Assembly: GCF_031426495.1 (NCBI RefSeq)
Contig: NZ_JANPLK010000002.1
Span: forward strand, 62,001 to 126,000
Direction: 5' to 3'
Source: Gemmatimonas sp.
Lineage (GTDB): Bacteria > Gemmatimonadota > Gemmatimonadetes > Gemmatimonadales > Gemmatimonadaceae
DNA length: 64,000 nucleotides
Shown here: in pieces, positions 15,350 through 24,015 of the stretch
Layout: the number at the start of each line of letters is the position of its first letter
Numbering within the stretch: the first letter of the stretch is position 1
Position numbers and translations under genes: made by a program
Notes under the pieces: model-generated
What the model saw: only the letters and a program-made list of their open reading frames with translations
What the model was told of the DNA's origin: nothing
Database searches by the model: none

Positions 15350-17107
15350 ATGAGCTATTTCCCTCGCTTCTCCCGGCCCGCGCGCGCGGTCGCCCTGCTC
15401 GCCTTTGCGCTCCCCGCCGGTTCTGTCCTAGCGCAGAGGAAGCCGGTCGCGAAACCGTCAGCACTCTCGCCGGCAATGGCCCCGATTACCCGGGCCGTCT
15501 CCGCCGGCATCAGCGGCGAGCGCGCCTTCCGCACCGTCGACTACGTGCAGCGCTACTTCCGGTTGCCGGGCAATCGCGGCTTCGACCTCGCGATCGATAC
15601 CGTCGCGTCGTTGCTGCGGGTGGCCGGCTACGTCGATGAAGCCACGGCGTCGCCGACGGCGCGTCTCGTGTATCGCGTCGAGTCGCGACCCATGCGCGAC
15701 CTCGCCTGGACGCCCGAAGGCGCATCGATCACGATCGTTGGTCAGGCGGCGCCACTGCAGTCGTGGCCGAAGAATCTGAACATGATCGCCATCAACTCCG
15801 TATCCACGGCACCGGAGGGTGTGACCGCCGCCGTGGTCGACGTGGGTGCTGGTGCCGAAGCCGACTTCGCCGCGGTCGATGTGAAGGGCAAGATCGTGCT
15901 GGCCGAGGGCAACGCGCGATCGATCTTCGTGCGTGCGATGCAGAAGGGTGCCGCCGGTGTGCTCGCGGCGCAGAAGCTGCCCGAATACAACCAGCAGTCG
16001 AAGAACATCACGTCCATTCAGTTCACTGGCATTGCACGTGACACGCTCACGCCAGGCTGGCTGCTGTTCGTGTCGCGGGAGTCGCGCGATGCGCTCAAGT
16101 CGGCGCTCACGCGCGGGCCGGTCAGTGTGCACGTGGTCGTGAAGACGCTGTTGGAGAGTCGGCCCGAGCGCACGTTGGTGGCCGAAATCCGTGGCGCGTC
16201 CGTACCGTCTGAGCGCTTCATGTATTCGGCGCACGTGCAGGAGCCGGGCGCCAACGACAATGCCACCGGTGTCGGTACGCTGGCTGAGATGGCGCGCGTT
16301 GCGGCGCAGTTGGTGAAAGCCGGCACGGCCAATCCGAAGCGCACGCTGACGTTCCTGTGGGGCGACGAAATTCGCTCAACCGATCGGTTCATCAAGGAAG
16401 ACAGCGTGCGTCGCACCGGCGTGAAGTGGGGCATGTCCCTCGACATGGTCGGCGAGAACACGGCGAAAACCGGTGGCACGTTCCTGATCGAGAAGATGCC
16501 CGATCCGAGCGCCGTCTGGGTGCGCGGCGAGGACAAGCACAGCGAGTGGGGCGGACGACCACTGGCCGAGAAGGACATCCGCCCGCACTGGTTCAACGAC
16601 TTCGTTCGGCAGCGCTGCCTCGACCGCGCCGCACAGACCGGCTGGGTGGTGAAAGCCAATCCGTTCGAAGGCGGCAGTGATCACACGCCGTTCCTGAACG
16701 CGCAGATCCCCGCCGTATTACTCTGGCACTTCACCGACCAGCACTATCACACCGACCTCGATCGCATCGACATGGTCAGCGCCGCGTCGCTGGGCAACGT
16801 GGGCTCGTGCGCGCTGACCACGGGCCTCTTGCTTGCCGACGGCTCGCGCCCCGTCGTACTCGCGGCGCTGGAAGAACTCACCCGCGCGGCCGAGAAGGAG
16901 CTCGCCACACAGAAAGCCCTCGGCCGCGACACACTGTCGCGTGGCGGCACGGTAGAGACCGAGCATCACATCATCGACGCGTGGCGTGACTTCTACCTCG
17001 GCGCTATCGATCGCATTCCGGATATCGCCGTCGGTCCGATGGAGCTTGGCGCGGCGCTGAGCGCGGCGAAGGATCGGGTACGCAAGGCGGCTCTGTACGG
17101 GTTCTGA
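15350..17107 (+). CDS. Exported M28 family metallopeptidase with PA domain
   Basis: A 585-residue protein with a Sec signal peptide (cut near Val-Leu-Ala-Gln, residue 27) and a PA-domain-like insert (VKGKIVLAEGNARSIFVRAMQKGAAGVL). The M28 zinc aminopeptidase core has AHVQEPGANDNATG (His and Asp ligands), LWGDE (catalytic acid), SLDMVG, and HTDLDRID near the end (last His ligand). It likely trims peptides in the periplasm or outside the cell. It follows prephenate dehydratase at 53 bp and ends just before a palindromic repeat. Confidence 0.88.
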   Translation: MSYFPRFSRPARAVALLAFALPAGSVLAQRKPVAKPSALSPAMAPITRAVSAGISGERAFRTVDYVQRYFRLPGNRGFDLAIDTVASLLRVAGYVDEATASPTARLVYRVESRPMRDLAWTPEGASITIVGQAAPLQSWPKNLNMIAINSVSTAPEGVTAAVVDVGAGAEADFAAVDVKGKIVLAEGNARSIFVRAMQKGAAGVLAAQKLPEYNQQSKNITSIQFTGIARDTLTPGWLLFVSRESRDALKSALTRGPVSVHVVVKTLLESRPERTLVAEIRGASVPSERFMYSAHVQEPGANDNATGVGTLAEMARVAAQLVKAGTANPKRTLTFLWGDEIRSTDRFIKEDSVRRTGVKWGMSLDMVGENTAKTGGTFLIEKMPDPSAVWVRGEDKHSEWGGRPLAEKDIRPHWFNDFVRQRCLDRAAQTGWVVKANPFEGGSDHTPFLNAQIPAVLLWHFTDQHYHTDLDRIDMVSAASLGNVGSCALTTGLLLADGSRPVVLAALEELTRAAEKELATQKALGRDTLSRGGTVETEHHIIDAWRDFYLGAIDRIPDIAVGPMELGAALSAAKDRVRKAALYGF

Positions 17108-17127
17108 GTGCTTGCGGCGGCACCGGA

Positions 17128-17181
17128 GGTTCACGCGAAGCACGCGAAGGGCCGCGACCCTTCGCGCTCTTCGCGTGAACC
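17128..17181. repeat. CGCGAAG-word palindrome (copy 2)
   Basis: A compact near-perfect inverted repeat: the outer 13 bases GGTTCACGCGAAG and their complement match exactly, and the inner GCGAAGGG/CCCTTCGC also pair. It begins 20 bp after the M28 peptidase stop, so it may act as its terminator. It is clearly the same family as 13261-13399, with the same TTCACGCGAAG ends. Confidence 0.85.
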
Positions 17182-17223
17182 AACAGCCTATCCGACCCAC
17201 GGCACCAGCCGTAGACTCACCCC

Positions 17224-18306
17224 GTGTATTCCACCTGCCTGTTCTGCAGCGGCGCCCTCGGCCGCAATGACTCCATTGAACACTTTCCCGTCGGTCGTCG
17301 CCTCGCCTTCGACGCCGCTAAGGGACGGCTCTGGGTCATCTGCCCCACATGCGCTCGCTGGAACCTCACGCCGCTCGAGAGTCGCTGGGAGGCGATCGAC
17401 GAGGCCGAGCGCGCGTATCGCGATACGAAGCTGCGGTCCGCTACTGAGCACATTGGTCTCGCGCGACTGAAAGAAGGCACGGAGCTCGTACGCATCGGTA
17501 AGCCGATGCTCCCCGAGTTCGCGGCGTGGCGATATGGTGGCGTGTTCAAGACACGGCATCGCAAGGAACTCGCGTGGCATTGGGGGTACGCCGGCGTGCA
17601 GCTCCTCGGCGCCGGGATCTCGTTCAGTGACTACAGCGGCTTCGCATCGATCGGGTTGATCTCGCTGACCAATCTCGCGCAATTCGCCAACCTCAGTCGA
17701 AGCATGTACCGGTCTCGCGTCCCGGTACTCACCGTGCGTACCCATCAAGGCGCGTTGCTTCGACTATCGGCAAATGATGCGGCGCAGTCCCACGTCATGT
17801 TGAACGAAGTCGGCCGGTGGTCGCTACGCGTGGATCATCGGATACGCGCCACAACGGGTCCGATTCTCCAAGCGCTCGGCGTGAAGTCGCGGCCGTCCAT
17901 GCACTCCGACTACTCCGACATCGAGGACGACGCAGCCATTCGTGCCTTGGCGACCATACTGCCGATGGTCAATCAGACGGGCGGAAACCGCAAGTTGGTG
18001 GACTCCGCCGTCACGCTCATGACGCGGCGCCAGCCGGGCATCGGATTGCTGGTGCCGACGATCAGTCAGAGCCGGTCGATACGCTCGCAGCAGCGACTGC
18101 AGTTGGGCTTCGTCGATCCGACCGTCCGCCTCGCCCTCGAAATGAGCCTCCACGAGGACGACGAGCGTCGCGCCCTCGACGGCGAGCTGGCCGCACTTGA
18201 GGCGCGGTGGCGCGAGGCCGAGGAAATCGCCGGGATCGCCGACAATCTGCTTTTGCCATCCGAGATTGACGCCGAGCTCGAACGGCTTCGTCGCGAACGC
18301 CAATAG
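17224..18306 (+). CDS. Zinc-ribbon protein of unknown function
   Basis: A 360-residue soluble protein with no family I recognise. It starts with a two-pair cysteine knuckle (CLFC near residue 5 and CPTC near residue 41) that probably binds zinc. A middle part has a hydrophobic stretch around GYAGVQLLGAGISFSDYSGF, and the last 60 residues are a highly charged coiled-coil-like helix. GTG start. The gene stands alone between a repeat and the hemJ unit. Confidence 0.65.
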   Translation: MYSTCLFCSGALGRNDSIEHFPVGRRLAFDAAKGRLWVICPTCARWNLTPLESRWEAIDEAERAYRDTKLRSATEHIGLARLKEGTELVRIGKPMLPEFAAWRYGGVFKTRHRKELAWHWGYAGVQLLGAGISFSDYSGFASIGLISLTNLAQFANLSRSMYRSRVPVLTVRTHQGALLRLSANDAAQSHVMLNEVGRWSLRVDHRIRATTGPILQALGVKSRPSMHSDYSDIEDDAAIRALATILPMVNQTGGNRKLVDSAVTLMTRRQPGIGLLVPTISQSRSIRSQQRLQLGFVDPTVRLALEMSLHEDDERRALDGELAALEARWREAEEIAGIADNLLLPSEIDAELERLRRERQ

Positions 18307-18411
18307 GGCACGCACGCGCGGCGACAGAACGCACCCTCGGAGCGTGCAGGATGTGTCGCGATATGCTATCCTCTCTGCCGATACGCAACTTTCACGCAGG
18401 AACGGGGCGTC

Positions 18412-18852
18412 GTGAACGGAACAGGCTACCTCTCGGTTAAAGCATTACACGTCATAGCGGTTATCGCCTGGTACGCCGGGTTGTTTTATATCTTCCGCCT
18501 GTACGTGTACCACGTGCAGAAGCGCAGCGAGCCGGCCGTGACCGCCACGCTCGAGGTCATGGAGCGGCGACTCATTCGCGCCATCATGACGCCGGCCATG
18601 GTCGTGGCCCTCGGCGCGGGCACGGCGATGCTGGTAATGAACCCGTCGCTGCTGAAGATGCCGTGGATGCACGCCAAGCTCGGCGCCGTCTTCTTCCTGC
18701 TCGGCTATCACGGCCTCGCGTCGTGGACGCGCAAGAAGTTCCTGCAGGGCGAGTACGTGCTCAGCGAGACGGCGTGCCGCTGGATCAATGAGGTCCCCAC
18801 GATCCTGCTGCTCATCATCGTGATCGCCGTGATCGTACGACCGGGCATGTGA
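18412..18852 (+). CDS. hemJ: HemJ-type protoporphyrinogen IX oxidase
   Basis: A 146-residue membrane protein with four helices. It carries the HemJ hallmarks: an N-terminal KALHVIAVIAWYAGLFYIFRLYVYH with a conserved His, and MPWMHAKL followed by GYHG. HemJ oxidises protoporphyrinogen IX to protoporphyrin IX in the heme (and, where present, bacteriochlorophyll) pathway and uses a bound heme. GTG start. The alpha/beta hydrolase gene starts one base after its stop, so they are likely co-transcribed. Confidence 0.9.
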   Translation: MNGTGYLSVKALHVIAVIAWYAGLFYIFRLYVYHVQKRSEPAVTATLEVMERRLIRAIMTPAMVVALGAGTAMLVMNPSLLKMPWMHAKLGAVFFLLGYHGLASWTRKKFLQGEYVLSETACRWINEVPTILLLIIVIAVIVRPGM

Positions 18853-18853
18853 G

Positions 18854-19684
18854 GTGAACACGAACGGGCGGCATCTCACCATCAATGGTGTTCGACTCTG
18901 GGTCGAGGACACGGGTGGCAATGGACCGCCCGTCCTGTTCTCCCACGGCCTGCTGTGGAGCACCCGCATGTGGGACGCGCAGGTGACTGCGCTGCGCTCG
19001 CGCTACCGGTGCATTGCTTGGGATCATCGCGGGCAGGGACAGAGCGATGTGCCGAATGTTCGCGCTATCAGCATCGAGGACTGCTATGCCGATGCCGTCG
19101 CGCTTATCGAGCAGCTCGGCGTGGCGCCGGTCCATATCGTCGGGCTGTCGATGGGTGGATTCGTCGCCATGCGGCTCGCCGCGCGTCGCCCCGATCTGGT
19201 GCGCTCGTGTGTATTACTGGAAACGAGCGCCGAGGCCGAGCCCCCGGAGCACGTGCCGAGGTATCGCACGCTCAATCGCGTGGCGAGATGGTTCGGCCTC
19301 CGCATGGTCGCGAACAAGGTCATGCCAATCATGTTCGGCCGGACCTTTCTCACGGATCCGGCGCGTGCCGCCGAGCGCGATATGTGGCGCGAACGGCTAT
19401 CGCGCAATCGCCGCGACATCTGGCGGGCCGTGAATGGCGTGATCGAGCGCCAACCCATCATGCCCGAGCTTTCGCGCATCACGGCGCCTACACTGATCAT
19501 GGTGGGCGACGAAGATGTGGCGACCGTGCCGCTGAAGTCGGAGCGCATGCATGCCGCCATTCGCGGCTCGAAGCTGGTACGCATTCCGCACGCGGGGCAC
19601 TCCAGCAGCGTGGAAGCGCCGGTGCACGTGACGGCAGCGATTGAATCGTGGGTCGGGCGCGTGGAGAAGGGAGAGCACGTCTGA
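18854..19684 (+). CDS. Alpha/beta-fold hydrolase
   Basis: A 276-residue hydrolase. The oxyanion segment is LFSHGLLWS, the nucleophile Ser lies in GLSMGG, the likely acid is Asp in VGDEDVATV, and the His is in HAGHSSSVEAP. A lid region lies near residues 140-200. The substrate cannot be told; sequence style resembles 3-oxoadipate enol-lactonase-like and esterase-like members. GTG start overlaps the hemJ stop region with a one-base gap. Confidence 0.85.
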   Translation: MNTNGRHLTINGVRLWVEDTGGNGPPVLFSHGLLWSTRMWDAQVTALRSRYRCIAWDHRGQGQSDVPNVRAISIEDCYADAVALIEQLGVAPVHIVGLSMGGFVAMRLAARRPDLVRSCVLLETSAEAEPPEHVPRYRTLNRVARWFGLRMVANKVMPIMFGRTFLTDPARAAERDMWRERLSRNRRDIWRAVNGVIERQPIMPELSRITAPTLIMVGDEDVATVPLKSERMHAAIRGSKLVRIPHAGHSSSVEAPVHVTAAIESWVGRVEKGEHV

Positions 19685-19743
19685 GCGGCCGACCATATCT
19701 TTTCATCCACTGAACTCCTGATACATCCCGACCGGAGGCGTCG

Positions 19744-20169
19744 ATGTACGAAGCGAAGACCAAGCCCACCACCGTCAGCGTGGACAGCTATCTCGCGGCG
19801 ATCGCCGACGACACGCGCCGCGAGGATTGCCGCGCCCTGACGGCCCTCATGCAACGACTCAGTGGACACGAGCCGACCATGTGGGGCACCAGTATCGTCG
19901 GCTTTGGGAAGTATCACTACAAGTATGCCAGCGGTCATGAAGGCGACTCGTGCCTTGTCGGCTATTCGTCACGAAAGGGCGATATCAGCGTCTATCTGCT
20001 CGCCGGGTATGACACGGACGAGACCCGCGCCCTGCTGGCACAGCTCGGGCGGCACAAGATCGGCAAAGCCTGCCTCTACATCCGGCGGCTCTCCGATGTG
20101 CAATTGCCGGTGCTCGAGCAGTTGATCGCTCGCTCCATTGTGGAGACCCAGGCGCGGTATCCAGGCTAG
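19744..20169 (+). CDS. DUF1801 (YdhG-like) protein
   Basis: A 141-residue soluble protein. DUF1801 features visible are VDSYLAAIADDTRREDCRALTALM, the MWGTSIVGFGKYHYKY core and CLYIRRLSDVQLPVLEQLI. The fold is SCP2/YdhG-like, and no activity is known. A good GGAGG lies 5 bases before the start codon. It is convergent with the serine hydrolase, the two stops being one base apart. Confidence 0.85.
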   Translation: MYEAKTKPTTVSVDSYLAAIADDTRREDCRALTALMQRLSGHEPTMWGTSIVGFGKYHYKYASGHEGDSCLVGYSSRKGDISVYLLAGYDTDETRALLAQLGRHKIGKACLYIRRLSDVQLPVLEQLIARSIVETQARYPG

Positions 20170-20170
20170 C

Positions 20171-22150
20171 TCACCGCACGCGCGCAAACCGCACGTCCCG
20201 CGTGCGCGTATTTCCGGCGTAGAATCCGATCACCTGTCCATTGCGATCGCGCTCGAACAACAGCGTGGTCGCATCGACGACAAAGGTGTCCTTCGCACTG
20301 GCCGACAGCTTCACCGCGGCCGAGCGACGATTCTCCACAGTCAGGGCACCCTGCTTCACGCTCAGTGTGTAGTATGTCTCCAGTTCGTCGCTGTAGTAGC
20401 GACCAGCATACGCTGTCAGCTCCGCCGCCGTTGGTGACCATGCCTTCGGCGCCTCGCCGCTCAGTCGGGTGGCCCGCTGCACGCCATTCTGATTCAGCGT
20501 GAGGCCGACCACCTTCCGCGCCGCATCGCGCAGGAACGTCACCGACGCTTCGACACCGCGAATAGCGAACGCTGAATCTGAGGTGGCCGTCAGCTGTAGC
20601 CGGCCCTGACCGGTGGCCTGCGTAAATAGCGAGTCGCTGGATCGCGTGAACGTCAGGATGAACTGCGGCGCGGCATCGAGCGCATAGCGACCCACGTACT
20701 CATCGAAGCGCTTCGCGTCGAAGGCGAAGGTGGCAGCACTCTTGGCGCCAGACGCCGGCGTGAGCTCACTGAAGAATGCCTGCGCAATGCGAAACGCGAC
20801 CTGCGAATCGAAGCCGGCATCGTTGCTCTGCACAGTCACCCCAGCGTCGATCTCGGGGTAGTACGCCAGCATGGAGCGGTGCGCCACATCGGCCCCACCA
20901 TGATGGATTCGCTTGAGCGGGCCCTGGGTATCGGCGAACAGTCCCATACCATAGCCGGTGCTCTTGCCGGTGGTGAGCGTAAACGGCGTCATCATCTGCG
21001 CGATGCTGGCCGCCATTCCTACACGCGGATGCGCATAGTTCTCAACCCACCGCTGCAGGTCGCCGAGCGTGGTATAGATCGCGCCGGCACCCATCGAGGC
21101 CGGGAGGTCGCCGAGCGTGCGCCATTCGCCGTTCGTACCTCGCGTGTATCCCTCGGTCGCGCCGGGGACGGTCCCATGACGATCGCCGCGCACCATCGTG
21201 TGCGACATGCCGATGGGCCCGAACACATGCTGCTTCATGAAGTCGGGGAACGTCAGGCCGGAGACGCGCTCCACCGTGAGCGCCGCCAGCGCATAGCCGG
21301 TGTTGTTGTAGTTGAACTCCGCGCCAGGGATGTTCTGCAGCGCCGGCTGACGCTGCACGATGCCGAGCACCTCCGACCGCTCGATATGATCGCCCTCGTC
21401 GAAGCGACGGCCAGCCAAGGAGAGCCCGTTGTACAACTCGCGATAGCCACTGGTGTGCGTCAGCAGATTCCGTACGGTCACCATACGGCCAAGGTCCGGC
21501 AGTTCGGGGAGGTGCTTCCGGACATCGTCATCCAGGCTCAGCTTCCCCTGCTCCACCAGCAGCATCACCGCGAATGCCGTGAACTGCTTCGAGGTCGATC
21601 CGATATTCGTGGGTGTCGTCGCGAGGAACGGCACGTTGTACGCGAGGTTCGCCATGCCGTAGCCCTTCGCGAACAGCGTCCGACGACCGCGCCAGACGGC
21701 CACAGCGGCACCGGGGCCGTCGGTGCGGTCGTAGGGCGCGAGCAGCTGCGCCGCGAACGTGCGCGGGTCCTTCGACAAGACGTCACGCGCCGTCAACGTT
21801 ATCGAGAAGTCGCCGACGGCGGAGTCCACCGGAATGACCTCGATCTGATGCAGCCCCTTCTCGCCAATCTCGACTTGTAGGCGCTCCAGCCCGCGCGGGC
21901 TCGCATTCACGGCGCGCAGCAGGCGACCGCGCGGCGTGAGCACGCGGACCATCGCATTCGCGCTGATCTGGTCAACGATCACGCGGACCATGACATTGGA
22001 GTCGGCGTCGAACCGGTATCGTGCGGTGTCTCCGCGGGCGAGTGTAGCGCGGAGGGGTCGGCCGACGCTGAGCGTGGCCGGCTGAGCCACGAGATCGGTC
22101 GCGCCGCTGAGGAGCGCGCCAATCAAGGCTACGCGATACGTGAGATGCAT
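20171..22150 (-). CDS. Exported class C beta-lactamase-fold serine hydrolase
   Basis: A 659-residue protein with a signal peptide ending near VAQPA. An N-terminal beta-rich domain (about 25-115) is followed by the penicillin-binding-type fold: STSK near residue 185 holds the nucleophile Ser and Lys, YNNTGY gives the Tyr-x-Asn motif, and HHGG stands in the Lys-Thr-Gly position. A C-terminal lipocalin-like domain (about 500-659) follows. Such proteins are usually esterases or D-amino peptidases, so resistance is not implied. ATG 22168 is an alternative start. Confidence 0.85.
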   Translation of the reverse strand: MHLTYRVALIGALLSGATDLVAQPATLSVGRPLRATLARGDTARYRFDADSNVMVRVIVDQISANAMVRVLTPRGRLLRAVNASPRGLERLQVEIGEKGLHQIEVIPVDSAVGDFSITLTARDVLSKDPRTFAAQLLAPYDRTDGPGAAVAVWRGRRTLFAKGYGMANLAYNVPFLATTPTNIGSTSKQFTAFAVMLLVEQGKLSLDDDVRKHLPELPDLGRMVTVRNLLTHTSGYRELYNGLSLAGRRFDEGDHIERSEVLGIVQRQPALQNIPGAEFNYNNTGYALAALTVERVSGLTFPDFMKQHVFGPIGMSHTMVRGDRHGTVPGATEGYTRGTNGEWRTLGDLPASMGAGAIYTTLGDLQRWVENYAHPRVGMAASIAQMMTPFTLTTGKSTGYGMGLFADTQGPLKRIHHGGADVAHRSMLAYYPEIDAGVTVQSNDAGFDSQVAFRIAQAFFSELTPASGAKSAATFAFDAKRFDEYVGRYALDAAPQFILTFTRSSDSLFTQATGQGRLQLTATSDSAFAIRGVEASVTFLRDAARKVVGLTLNQNGVQRATRLSGEAPKAWSPTAAELTAYAGRYYSDELETYYTLSVKQGALTVENRRSAAVKLSASAKDTFVVDATTLLFERDRNGQVIGFYAGNTRTRDVRFARVR

Positions 22151-22256
22151 GAAGGGGCCTCGTGACAAGGAATGTCGCTCGGCCCCAATAATACGATCCC
22201 CAATACGATCACCGCGACCACCCCGTCATTCCCGACGGCCCTCAGCCAGGCACTGC

Positions 22257-22781
22257 ATGGACTTCGATATCACGCACGGCAGCGCGATCCTCGCCCGCAC
22301 GCCGGCCACGTTGCACGCGTTGCTTGACGGTCTCGATAGCGCATGGACGTCTGCCACCGAAGGCCCCGACACGTGGAGTGCGTACGACATCGTCGGGCAC
22401 CTGCTGCATGGCGAGCGCACCGACTGGATTCCGCGGGCGCAGCTGATTCTGGCGCAGGGTGACACCCGTCGGTTCGCGCCGTTCGATCGCTTCGCGCAGT
22501 TCGAGGCCAGTCAGGGGCGCTCGCTGGAGGAGCTGCTGCGCGAGTTCACGGCGCACCGTGCGGCCAGTCTCGACACACTGCAGGGCTGGCACTTGTCCGA
22601 CAGCCAACTCGCGCTGCGCGGTGAGCATCCGGCCTTCGGCGACGTCACGCTGCGTCAGTTGCTCGCCACCTGGGTGGCGCATGACCTCGGACACCTCGCG
22701 CAGATTGCGCGCGTCATGGCCAAGCAATATCGCGCCGCGGTGGGACCGTGGCGCGAATACCTCCCCATTCTCGACCGGTAA
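22257..22781 (+). CDS. DinB family protein
   Basis: A 174-residue four-helix-bundle protein. DinB-type metal-binding His residues are visible in AYDIVGHLLHGE and in VAHDLGHLAQIARV. Related proteins are often thiol-dependent transferases or hydrolases, with unknown substrates in most species. Divergent from the serine hydrolase gene across a 106-bp gap. ATG 22257 starts directly before the first helix. Confidence 0.82.
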   Translation: MDFDITHGSAILARTPATLHALLDGLDSAWTSATEGPDTWSAYDIVGHLLHGERTDWIPRAQLILAQGDTRRFAPFDRFAQFEASQGRSLEELLREFTAHRAASLDTLQGWHLSDSQLALRGEHPAFGDVTLRQLLATWVAHDLGHLAQIARVMAKQYRAAVGPWREYLPILDR

Positions 22782-22802
22782 GGCGGAAAACGCTGACCGC
22801 GG

Positions 22803-23537
22803 CTACAGCAGCTTGCGTAGCACGTCGTCGTCGAGGCGGTGTCCACCACCGAAGGTGAACTCCTCCACGGCGATGCCCATCGCGTCGATGCGCTTGCGCA
22901 GCGTGCGACGGAACGAATCGGTCGCGAACTTGTCCTTGTCCCCCACGACGACCTGCACCACCGTGCCGTTCCATGCGGCCTTCATGGCGTCGTCCGACAC
23001 ATCGTGCGCCAGTCCGCCCGCCCACAACACGTGCGTCGCCACGTCGGCTCCCTCCTCAGGCACACCCCGATCGGCCACATCAGCCACCCAGCGCATGCTC
23101 ATCGCGACGCCCTGCGAAAAGCCGAGAACCTTGATGGCCGGCACGTCACCGCGCGCTTCGAGAATCGCGTCGACTTCCTGACCGACGACCGCATGCAGCA
23201 TGCCCAGCGCGTCGCGCAGGTCGTCTTCACGATCGTCGCGCGTGAGCCAGGTGGCACCGGTGCGCGCGAGATGCTTGCCGTCAGCCCGCGGCAGCTCCAG
23301 GTAGAACCGCGACAGCCCTTCGGGGGCGATCACCCGCGTCGCCTTCGGGACTTGCCGGGCGAACGTGGTCAGGAACTCGCTGGCCAGCTGGCCGTAGCCG
23401 TGAAACACCACCCACAACGTGGTGGTGTCGGCCGGCTCGGCGCCAGCGGTGGCGTACCGGGCCGTGCGCTCTACGGCGATCTTGTGAATAGTGATCGCCG
23501 CGGCGGCGTCACGAGTCGCGTCTTGGAATTCAGTCAT
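22803..23537 (-). CDS. Phospholipase/carboxylesterase-like alpha/beta hydrolase
   Basis: A 244-residue cytosolic hydrolase with HGYG near the N-terminus (oxyanion), nucleophile Ser in GFSQG, acid Asp in VVGDKDKF and His in FGGGHRL. The order and size match the PF02230 carboxylesterase/lysophospholipase family. The physiological ester is unknown. It is convergent with dinB and has 44 bp to the following VOC gene, which is divergent. Confidence 0.83.
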   Translation of the reverse strand: MTEFQDATRDAAAAITIHKIAVERTARYATAGAEPADTTTLWVVFHGYGQLASEFLTTFARQVPKATRVIAPEGLSRFYLELPRADGKHLARTGATWLTRDDREDDLRDALGMLHAVVGQEVDAILEARGDVPAIKVLGFSQGVAMSMRWVADVADRGVPEEGADVATHVLWAGGLAHDVSDDAMKAAWNGTVVQVVVGDKDKFATDSFRRTLRKRIDAMGIAVEEFTFGGGHRLDDDVLRKLL

Positions 23538-23581
23538 CGTGTCTGAAGTCTAGTCCACCGCCCCCTTTCGCGCGCCTACGC

Positions 23582-24010
23582 ATGTCTCAGCTCGAACTCG
23601 TTGCACTGCTGGTGCGAGAGTATGACCCGGCTATCCGGTTCTTCGTGGACGTTCTGCAGTTCGAGCTGGTCGAGGATGTCCCCTCGCTGACCAACGACGG
23701 CCGCGCCAAGCGATGGGTGGTCGTGCGCCCCGCCGGCGCAGTCACCGGCATCCTGCTGGCGCAGGCCGACGGCGAACGGCAAGTCGCCGGTGTGGGCGAG
23801 CAGTTCGCTGGCCGGGTCGGCTTCTTCCTACGCGTCGAGGATTTCGACGGCAGCTACGCGCGGCTGGTCGCCGCCAACGTCACGTTCCTCAGCGCGCCTC
23901 GCGTCGAGGCCTACGGTACCGTGGCCGTATTCGTGGACTGCGAAGGCAATCGATGGGACCTGCTCGGTCCGGCATATATCGTGGCCCCGGATCATCCGCC
24001 GGCCAAGTAA
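23582..24010 (+). CDS. VOC superfamily (glyoxalase/dioxygenase fold) protein
   Basis: A 142-residue protein of two beta-alpha-beta-beta-beta modules. The N-terminal LVREYDPAIRFFVDVLQFELVED and C-terminal AVFVDCEGNRWDLLGP match the typical VOC start and end. The metal-binding set expected in glyoxalases is incomplete by eye, so it could be a non-catalytic or resistance-type member. It is convergent with the S9 peptidase gene, with a gap of 5 bp. Confidence 0.82.
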   Translation: MSQLELVALLVREYDPAIRFFVDVLQFELVEDVPSLTNDGRAKRWVVVRPAGAVTGILLAQADGERQVAGVGEQFAGRVGFFLRVEDFDGSYARLVAANVTFLSAPRVEAYGTVAVFVDCEGNRWDLLGPAYIVAPDHPPAK

Positions 24011-24015
24011 GCCAC

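Noticed and set aside
20171..22150. Beta-lactam resistance by the class C-type hydrolase
   Set aside because: The HHGG motif and the extra C-terminal lipocalin-like domain fit esterase/peptidase relatives rather than resistance beta-lactamases.
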